From assembly GCF_030269925.1 (NCBI RefSeq), contig NC_085116.1:9300001-9364000 (forward strand): DNA of 64,000 nucleotides, given 5' to 3'. Source of the DNA: Bombyx mori (lineage: Eukaryota; Arthropoda; Insecta; Lepidoptera; Bombycidae). Within the stretch, counting starts at the first letter, position 1, and every line of letters begins with the position of its first letter. Below are positions 55,700 through 64,000 of this stretch, one piece after another. Under the pieces are notes generated by a model, which saw only the letters and a list, made by a program, of their open reading frames with translations, was not told where the DNA came from and searched no databases. A program made the translations under genes and the position numbers.

Positions 55700-56384
55700 T
55701 TGTATTTATTTATTTATTTATTCGTAATCCTTTGTAAAATGTTTTTATACCATTTCTAATAAGAATCAGTCAAAGCTCGTGGCTTTGATTAAGACAATTA
55801 TATATTTATGCGTAGAAATAATGATTATGGCAGTGGCTATAAATAACACAAGTGCCATTTCGACAGTTGTCAAACCTGTTTTGTTAGTTTATTTCACAAT
55901 TATATAATTATTATTTTTCAAATAAAGAAGCATCAGACTGGCCATCTGTTGAAATTTATTGTAAAAGGCCTGAACCACGACTAAACCACGATTAAATGAC
56001 CAGAGTGCAATGCAATACCGTTCCACTAGTTTATGCCTACACGCAACAATAGATGGCGCTTGAACTATTAAAACTTAAATCAATTCGCAGTTGAAATGCC
56101 AACTGATAAATATATGTACTTTCAAGTTTAGCAATTTTTCTCTATTTGATCTTTAGTACCAATAGCAATATGGAAACTTATTATGTATAATTTCTCAATA
56201 GTAAAATATATTCATAGACAGTGATTACCGAACTGTGAAATAATCATATTCGTGGAATTTAAAATTAATTATTTTGTACAGTATTAGACTGTTTAAGGCT
56301 TTTGTAAACGTCGGTAATTACAAGGATAACATTTCTCCGATATCTGAATTGGTTACGTTACGATTACTCCACAGCGCATAAAAG
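55700..56384. other. AT-rich stretch without recognised features
   Basis: No coding or repeat signal recognised up to the TA-flanked element. Confidence 0.4.
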
Positions 56385-56386
56385 TA

Positions 56387-57858
56387 GGGGAGACCGGGGC
56401 AAGATGAGATAGCTAAGACAAAACTCGCTGTACAAAGACAATTATACTCTTTAATTAAATTCTTTAAGAAAATAAGTAACACTTATACATTTGTTTCTTA
56501 AAATTAATAATTTTATCAAGCAAAATCACAGAAGTTTTTTGACAAATAATGATTAACGATAATGTGGCGAATTTCCCGTCTTGCCCCATGGACGGGGTAA
56601 GATGGGAAATGCTACGGGGCAAAAGGAGTACGTATTTTAATCGGGCAGACAGCGTTCATAAATGTGTGCCTCGTCGTCTTCTTCATCTACTTCGGCACAG
56701 GAATCGTGTGCCCAACCATGGCAAATACTGCAGATAGCCCAACCCTCGGTTGACTCTTAGTATAAGTAACCACAATAGATGCAGGCCCAGTCACCGTCCT
56801 CCAATTAAGATGAACTATATTCCGATTCGATTTCTTTGGCGAGTCTTTTAGCTTGATGCTTGTTTTCAGTTCCTTTTATCTTCTTATTTCCAACTTTGTG
56901 TATTCATTTTTTACGCCAATCTTCTCCTGCCATGTCGGTTTCTTCATTAAGTGGGCTATCTATATGATTTCGCTAGCCAACTGATAAGCTATTACACGAA
57001 GTTATTTTCCGGTTAACCGTGCTTCCTGCATACTTAGTAGTTACCGGAATCAGTGTCGTCATCCACAGTATCACGAGCTTTTCTTACACGGCGGCGGAAC
57101 ATCATATGTAGCAGAGGCTCGAGGAAGCCCCATCCTGTTATTAAGAACCCATAAGACCCAGAACTTCAGGGTCCCATTTGCCACGATCTGTTTTTCATTT
57201 ATAGTTCCGAACCATTGTATCTGAGAAAAAAACTTTGTGAGAAAAGCAACGATATATCTTGCTTATGTAGAAGTTACAACAATATGTACTTATACTTTTT
57301 TTTATACCACTAAGTCAGCAAAGAAGCTTACAGTTCGCCTGATGGAAAGCGGTTACCGTAGCCTATGGACGCTTGCTTAACCAGGTTGCAATACTATCGA
57401 TAGGTAAGTGGGTACACAGAAGAAATAATTTAAACCACAAGGAAGGGGCAAAACGGGATAGTATTCCGTTATGCCCCGATCATTGTGCCCCGACCCACAT
57501 GTATTCAAATAAGTTGAAGCAATTCTAATCTTAAATCTTACCGGCGCAAAAATCTAATCTGAATTTAAAGTGTTATAGTACTACAACACGCTGAGGATTA
57601 AAACATTATATTAATTCAAGTACTTAGATGTCTGCACATCAGTTTCTTAACCAAAAACCGGATAAAAACACTTGCAAAATCAGTTTTTTTCCTATACAAC
57701 GCAAAAACGAGATCCAATACGTTCGCTTTGCTCGGACGCACTTGCGCAGTCTGAATTTCGTGCAAATGGCGCCGTTACCGGTCCGAACACGATTACCATT
57801 CATGGACAAAAGCTTATTTCCCGTCCTGCCCCGAACTTCATCTTGCCCCGGTCTCCCC
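56387..57858 (-). mobile_element. TA-flanked DNA transposon with perfect 21-bp TIRs, pogo-like
   Basis: Perfect inverted repeats (GGGGAGACCGGGGCAAGATG + A) occupy 56387-56407 and 57838-57858, with TA on both sides (56385-56386, 57859-57860). GGGGCAA/GGGGTAAGAT motifs recur inside both ends (56582-56625; 57447-57495; 57822-57832). On the - strand about 56810-56640 reads GDWACIYCGYLY, then one stop, then EGWAICSICHGWAHDSCAEV. I recall this zinc-binding pattern from C-termini of insect pogo/Tigger-like transposases. The rest of the transposase is in pieces. Confidence 0.7.
57303..57415 (-). repeat. Decayed tail of the second LINE family inside the pogo-like element
   Basis: TCGCCTGATGGAAAGCGGTT and CCGTAGCCTATGGACG are the reverse-complement order of that tail, diverged. 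Confidence 0.45.
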
Positions 57859-57860
57859 TA

Positions 57861-59334
57861 CCTTAAAGCCACCAGTCTTGGAATTCAAACTGAAAACATA
57901 TAGATACTATAACCTCCTACTGCTTAGTATAAAAAAAAATCAAATGACGTTTAGCAATACAATGAAAGTTTCGAGAATCTGCAATGTAAAGCGTACAAAA
58001 ACGTTTGGGGACTGGGAACAATGCTACATTCTGATACCTTTAACACTAATATACTACTAGTAGAACTAGTGTCTACTAGTGGGGCTAGTATATTACTTAG
58101 CTTATGCTCGACCACCTGAATTTGCATTAACTTACATGTAAGGTGCTCTGGAATAAACACACTTGAAACCAAAGCCATTGATAAGTAGGTATTTATCAAA
58201 CGCGAACACGCTGCTGCTGGGAGCTCATTATGTCGGTGGTCAATTTTGATAGATTCTACATTTAGCGCACAGGTAGTATCAATGTTCAAATACCTTTCAT
58301 TTTAATTCAAAAATATTGCAATTGATAATGTTTTCCGGCTAAGTTTCGTAGTTAAGTACGCCCGAAGATAGGTTTCGGCTTATGGCGTTATATAGTATAT
58401 TATTCTTTATACTATAATTAATTATATACTCATGCAAAAATACCTTGAGATAATATATAAAATTATATATATATAAAAATATGGGAAATGTGATTGAAAT
58501 TTAATCAATGTTGCATTAAAAGTAGAACTTTTGGACTGTTCGTTTATCTGTAGAGAAATAAGAAACTTGCTTTTCAATCTTGAAATGCAGTTACAATCGT
58601 TTCACATCGTTACAATACGATGCTACGGTGTATTATGATGCAATGCGATCACAGAAATACATATAATATATGGATTAATGTGATTTTGTGGATGCGAAGT
58701 ATGGTGGCGCTCTGTACAAGGAGGTATAATACATTTATCTGTGCATACATGTATTCTGTGATCCTGTATTATTATTAATATTTTATTCATTCATACAATA
58801 TGTATTTCTACTTCTTTTTGGAAACGAATGTACTGTCATAGTAAATACATAATTGTAATTTCCACGGACCGGTGACAAATACTTACATGAAATTATAGCT
58901 GTGTGTCAATTTTTTATGAATCCTCTCTTCTTAATTCTTTAATTTTGTGTTCTCCTTTTGTTTTTACGAATGGACAGGATGTAGATCGGTAATACCAATA
59001 TGAATAAGTCTATAAAAAAATATAATTCAATCTGAACTTGTCCTTAAAAAAAGACTGCTACTTATACTTACTCATATTATACATATTCTCATATAACATA
59101 ACCGAAATAAAAAATAACAAAAGATAATCAACGTAAATAGGGCAGAGAATTTGAGGTTGAGATGAACACAGATGAAAACTCTATCAAGAATAGGGGCCCC
59201 GACAGGATGAATTCGTCCGAATGCGTTCGGCTTTAAGACGAAGATGAAATATATATTTACCCCAATTCGTATTGGTGAAAAGTACCAACCGACCGAGAGA
59301 GAATAGAAAAATAAAAATCAAGGACCTGTTATGA
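57861..59334. other. AT-rich stretch with an imperfect hairpin
   Basis: 58041-58096 folds imperfectly (TAATATACTACTAGTAGA against TCTACTAG...CTAGTATATTA with a 6-nt bulge). No gene or repeat recognised. Confidence 0.4.
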
Positions 59335-59336
59335 TA

Positions 59337-59510
59337 TCCTACTAATATTATGGCTTTGAAATTATATGAAGATGTTTTGTTTTTGTTGAGAATGTTTGTT
59401 TCATAATCATACGTACACCATTGAACCGATTTCGACGAAAAATAGCATTTAGATACATAATTTTCTGGATTAACATTTAAGATGCCTACTTACTGTTTCG
59501 CTAATTCTTT
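59337..59510 (+). mobile_element. Decayed non-autonomous Helitron
   Basis: Starts ATCCTACTAATATTATGGC and keeps ATTGAACCGATTTCGACGAA, the common opening blocks. The 3' end is lost. Confidence 0.5.
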
Positions 59511-59959
59511 CGCTTGGGACTATAATTAAATTATAATGTTATTTTAACAAAACTTTAGTTCAGGACTTCATCAATAATGGCACTGCCTTAACCATAAAAC
59601 GCATTATATTCCCGGTAATGCCTTTCCGAGTTTTCATAGTTTAATTTTAATATTAATGGAATTAGGTTTTAATTTGACAAAATTATACCTATTTTATTTT
59701 CGGTTTCATTATTTTGATTTATGGAGCAGAGTATTATTATCAAAGTTTCTTAGTTCTTGCTTGAGGGTTGTCCATCTCTGTTTTCGTGATCATGTTGAAA
59801 AAAACTTTGCTTGCGGGCGTGATGATGATGATAACTCGTGATAAGGATCTTATCCGATTTATAGCCTGCTAAGTATTTTAGGTTTTCTTCTATACGCTAC
59901 TTTGAGAAAAGGGAGACCCAAGATTACGTGTAGCTTCTCTAGACGTGTCTTTTAAAATA

Positions 59960-60128
59960 ATAATCAGGTGGCGGATGATTTATGCTGCCGGATAGGGTGG
60001 TGGTGAGAAATGCACTGCGTGCGGAACGGTTCCTCCTGACTCCGTCTGGGTCGGTTGAGTTTTGTCTCGCTTACTGCCTCCAATGCGTAAGCGGAAATAC
60101 GGCGATTTCTTCTTGACCCAAAAAAGGT
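59960..60128 (+). mobile_element. R1-type LINE tail
   Basis: GGAAATACGGCGATTTCTTC, then TTGACCCAAAAAA, parallels the end of the element at 357-600 (GTCCGGCGATTTCCTCCTGA then A7). Confidence 0.45.
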
Positions 60129-60990
60129 ACCCTTTACCATGCCTTTACTTAAAGGGCGGGCAAGTCTCGAAAATTCTCGAATTTCAGCCAAACATACTTG
60201 AAAAACTTTAAGAGATATTCGAAACTTGAAGGAAAATAGCTTTTGCATACTTTATTTTAGATACACATTAATCAAGAAAAACCATGCTCATATTTCTATT
60301 TTAATCAGTAAGCCTAACAAACCTACACCGTATGAAAAAAAAATTGCACATAGAAAACACAGCATTATAAACAAGAAACAAAGAAGTAAATCGTGAAATA
60401 ATAATGATTTGGAGATTCAAATTAATTAAAAAGTATTAGCTATTATGGGAATCAATTGTCAAGCGGGAATTCCTGAAAATGTTATATTTATAAAATAAAA
60501 AAATGTTATGAAATTTGCCATAAATAACAAACTTCTGCATTAATTATCGTGATTTGAAACCCTAAGCCCTCCAATATTGGTCCAATTAGCACTTAGCCTG
60601 TGTTTTGTCTTTCTTCACACTCATAGATAAAAATAATGTTATACTAAATAATATTAATCTTGCTTGCTAAATAAAATCAGATGACACGGTTTTATTTTTA
60701 CTATTGGGATACGTAAACAATGATTGCCAATTAACAGGAATGATCCCGAGCTAAAACCGTGAAATTAACTTGATTTTTTTGCTTCATCCAGTGTCTTTTT
60801 GTTGATTCAACTTGATTCACAGGAAATTATTTTTCAGAAAACTGTACTTAGCATTAATGTTTATTATTCCTACTGTTCGAATTATATTCTCCTGTTCATA
60901 TTCATTTCAAAAAGACTTCTTGAGGTGAAGACTTAAAAAAGAGACGGCATGATGTAGGCATTGCTTTTTACAACCCGAATAAAAATAGCG
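60129..60990. other. AT-rich stretch without recognised features
   Basis: No coding or repeat signal recognised. Confidence 0.4.
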
Positions 60991-61009
60991 ACATCGTTCA
61001 TCTCTCTCA

Positions 61010-61391
61010 TACACATAGGGATTGGTATTCTGGACGGGGACGGGGTGAGGCGGAGGCTCCCGTCGAAGTGGCCAGGCCACGCGCGATCGCTTGTTCGTCC
61101 GTTGTTGCACATCGAGTCAATCGTTTTCAGTGAGAGAGCGCGTTCCTCCGCGCTCAAATATACATAACCTAAAAACTAAACAATCTTGATTATTTTTAGT
61201 ACTGTTTAAAATCGTTATTACTATATAAATACTCATGATAACCTCGAATTTTTAGTTTGTGTTGTGAAAGACTACGCCTAAGCAAGGGGGCGTACGTGGA
61301 GTGTATTTTTGTGGCTAACAAAGTAAATACAAACGGCAAGCTGTGGGGATCGGGGGCCTTTTTTTTGCCGCCGCAGGGGATGTATTATCCT
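61010..61391 (+). promoter_or_regulatory. Candidate promoter and first exon of a gene running off the right edge
   Basis: GC-rich 61030-61155, with an initiator-like TTTTCAGTGAGAG at about 61125. A second GC-richer part runs to GCAGGGGATGTATTATCCT and a strong donor GTGAGTATAAG (exon end 61391). Reading the ATG gives Met-Tyr-Tyr-Pro before the splice. Alternatively the pyrimidine run plus GCCGCCGCAG is an acceptor and the last 15 nt are a microexon. Confidence 0.35.
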
Positions 61392-61397
61392 GTGAGT

Positions 61398-63300
61398 ATA
61401 AGGATTTCTCATTTCGAACAAAATAGCATGTAGGTTGATTGATGCTTTTTCTACGTCTATGTTTTCGGGTTAGGAACCTGATAAAGATAACCCTGGTGAC
61501 ACATAAACCAGAATATTATGTTATGGCGCATGGCGTTGGTTTTTGTCTTTTTCGATTTGAATACAGGTTGTTTTGGTCAAAAACAATCACACACCTCTAT
61601 AATATGTACCTACCTATTTGTTTGTTTTACCACATAGATACAAAGACAAAGTTCATTGACTGGATGTAATAATTGACATTCATTCTACTAAATGAATATG
61701 TAGTTATCTATTTATTCAATAATAGTTTGAAATAAGTAATCTCATCAATTAAATGTCTAATAATAAAATGCAACCACACAAATATCTTGTCCATTGTCAA
61801 TTCAGCCGTAGATTGATTGATTCGTAATAATAGTCTGTCCTTCTCTTGCGATCGGACAAATGACGTGCATAAACGAGACAGAAATAGAGTTTATTTATAT
61901 CTGAAAGGATGCTGTTTACTTGTGTTAGGATAAAAAAACTGGATGTTCACTAAAATGAGATTAAAAAGAAATTAATGAAAACAAATATACTAGGTAAGTA
62001 TTGATTTTTGATAAAACTTACAATAAAATGGTCAGAAAGGTATTAATTAATTATTTACTTACTTACTATTCAGTATCTTATGTCAAAAAGGTGGTATTGT
62101 TTGTCATATTATTTTTTTTTATATTAATATCAGAATCATTAATGGCGTTACAATTTCTAGTTACTAATTTTGGAATAGTCTCAAGTTTGCAATGAAACAG
62201 AAAACAATAAAATAAATATCCATTGGCTAAACCTAGTATGAATTAATTTAATGGATGGATGAATTAATTTAATCAGGAAATATGAAATAAAGTTTATGTT
62301 ATTATTGTTTTGGTCCTATTGAATATACAATTTTACATAGTTGTGTTGAATTTATACCTTAGAACTGAGGATACCGAGTTTTATACACATACACAGTTGT
62401 GCGTAAAAACCTTATGTACAGATATTACATACTTTAGTTTAAGATTGACAATTGTCATAGTTAATAGTATAACAACAAAAAATTTGTGACATGTACTTAG
62501 TGTTATTGCCCTTTTTTGTTTTTTATTTGCTATATTTTATTTATGCAATTATATCATTACTTGAAATTTTGGATTGTTGATGAGATCCCAGGAAATGTTT
62601 TGGAATGTGAATCTTTCCAAAAAATGTATTTTATATCATACCTATGCTGAGTTGAGAGTTCATATCAGAGTTGATCACAGTTCATTTACTTCAGGCTACA
62701 GTAGTAAGAAGTCATGTTAAATGTAAATTTAATAAACCTGGTGTTCTTGGTAATGAGCATTCATTTTTTTGATTTGTATTACTGCTCTATAATAATGTAA
62801 TAGGAAATCTACATTTCATACCAAATTAAAATAGTCAAATGCTCTAAATTGAGAACTTCTTTTTTTTACATGTCAGATGAAAACATTCAAGCTGTAATCA
62901 GTTTCCTAAAAAGAGTAACAATTATACTTAAAAAATTCCGATCACAAATTATCATTTAACGATTTATTCCTATCATTAAATATTATTTATATTAAAATAA
63001 TATCATCTTCTTACATAATGTCAGAATTTTTATGTTTTGGATTGTTTCTTACTACTTATGAGTGGATGGTTTTGGTTTGTTTTAAAATTGAACTTTAAAG
63101 TACAGTCATCGCAGTATAGGTTTATTTTAATGTTTTTTTTTCGAACGTTTTTTAATCATTTATTCTATCCCAATGTTAGAATATTAATTAATATGTGTGT
63201 TAGTGTTAGAAAAAAGCTGGATGGTGTTTGTTATATTACCAGTCTATGGGAACTTGTAATAAATAGCACCTTCTACTAGTTCTCGCAAAGCAATTTGGGT
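61398..63300. other. AT-rich stretch without recognised features
   Basis: Would be intronic if the block at 61.0-61.4 kb is a first exon. No repeat family recognised, which is unusual in this window. Confidence 0.35.
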
Positions 63301-63319
63301 AGCAAGTAGAGGAAGCGAG

Positions 63320-63520
63320 TTGGCTACCAGATTACTACTAAAATTACTAATATTAACTACAGATGGATGTTCACATCCATCTTCAGATCCATCACATCCA
63401 TCATCATCATTCTTCTTCAGAAGTAGTAAAATGCTGAGGTCTCATTACAGTCAGACAGACCATCAATTAATATCCTCGGCTCTTAATAATATACGACACA
63501 CTACTCAAGTTTCAATCTAG
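63320..63520 (+). CDS. Small unknown ORF, 66 aa
   Basis: The frame is open upstream of the Met as well. It has a CATCCATCATCATCATTC-type simple repeat giving Ser/His/Pro-rich sequence, then KMLRSHYSQTDHQLISSALN. Not recognised. It could be an exon of the gene proposed to start at 61.1 kb. Confidence 0.2.
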   Translation: MATRLLLKLLILTTDGCSHPSSDPSHPSSSFFFRSSKMLRSHYSQTDHQLISSALNNIRHTTQVSI

Positions 63521-63602
63521 AAATATTATATCAGTTTGCCATCCGTTTCGTTTAAAAACAACATCCTCTTCGAATCCCGGTTGAAAAGGGGGACCTGGAA
63601 CC

Positions 63603-63809
63603 ATGGTTCAAGGTGAATTCAAAAGGCCAAAAGAGATGGTAATAAGGACAAATTATTCGCATACCGTCCCTTTGTTCACGATTCAAGTTAACGGGTGTAT
63701 TAAACTTCACATCGTATCAGCTACCTGCGAGCCCAAACTACCTACCTGCGCGGACGAACCCTCCGTCGACAGCCCGGTAATTTTGTGCGCCTTAAAAATT
63801 GCTGAATGA
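63603..63809 (+). CDS. Small unknown ORF, 68 aa
   Basis: Good start context (GGAACCATGG). Reads MVQGEFKRPKEMVIRTNYSH and ends CALKIAE, with four scattered cysteines. No family recognised; codon composition is less AT-biased than its surroundings. May be an exon or a chance frame. Confidence 0.22.
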   Translation: MVQGEFKRPKEMVIRTNYSHTVPLFTIQVNGCIKLHIVSATCEPKLPTCADEPSVDSPVILCALKIAE

Positions 63810-64000
63810 TTGAACAGTGCTTTAAGTCGCTATTTATAACGCCTTCCATATATTTCACGTTAAAGACGGCTTTTGGGTCAGTTAAAGTCGATTGCCCAAT
63901 TTAGCAAAGATGCTTTATTAGTGAATACATCTTTTAATGTATTTCGATATTTAATTTTTGACCAATTCTAAAGTTTCCTAGTGTTCATCCGCACCATTAA
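63810..64000. other. Right edge of the window, nothing recognised
   Basis: AT-rich, no ORF or repeat seen. Confidence 0.4.

Noticed and set aside
1..64000. CRISPR arrays, rRNA genes, prokaryotic operons
   Set aside because: No regularly spaced identical repeats, no rRNA core motifs, and the only clear gene is spliced and animal.

Overview
The window is insect nuclear DNA, almost certainly from the silkworm Bombyx (B. mori or its close relative B. mandarina). It is AT-rich. It has a spliced animal gene with GT-AG introns. It carries many copies of a tRNA-derived SINE that I recognise as Bm1, with lepidopteran non-LTR retrotransposon tails, Helitrons and mariner-like elements. No prokaryotic operon, rRNA gene or CRISPR array is present.

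One gene is certain: an integrin beta subunit of the betaPS/myospheroid type on the + strand. Sixteen coding exons from 4749 to 19284 join in frame into 833 codons. Domains run in order: signal peptide, PSI domain, hybrid and I-like domain with an intact MIDAS, four cysteine-rich I-EGF modules, beta-tail domain, one membrane segment, and a short tail with two NPxY motifs. A GC-rich stretch ending in a consensus splice donor (about 3238-3332) is a candidate promoter and non-coding first exon. Polyadenylation signals lie at 19740 and 20074.

The introns of this gene are full of transposons. Intron 2 holds a DD37D (maT-type) element with intact ends. Intron 3 holds a fold-back element. Intron 5 holds a LINE tail that itself contains a TAA-flanked MITE. 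Introns 10 and 11 each begin with the 3' end of the same LINE family. In intron 11 the target-site duplication is the 5' splice site itself.

From 21 kb to the right edge no gene is certain. From 21 to 35 kb there are Bm1 copies, LINE tails, two Helitrons with clear TC...CTAG ends, a nested Bm1-LINE-MITE composite and a CpG-rich candidate exon near 27.1 kb. From 39.6 to 42.6 kb there is a tandem miniature LTR element whose primer-binding site is complementary to the whole 3' half of tRNA-Trp, followed by a DD34D mariner. From 43.7 to 45.8 kb there is a Helitron with both ends but an internal deletion fusing Rep to helicase remnants. From 46 to 54 kb there are more Bm1 copies, a palindromic tandem repeat, a small unknown ORF and a perfect 23-bp hairpin. 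From 56.4 to 57.9 kb there is a TA-flanked DNA transposon with perfect 21-bp inverted repeats. A GC-rich block at 61.0-61.4 kb, ending in an ATG and a splice donor, may be the start of a gene running off the right edge.

Family names for repeats come from memory of lepidopteran repeats and were not searched. Exon joins were checked by reading frame across every junction.
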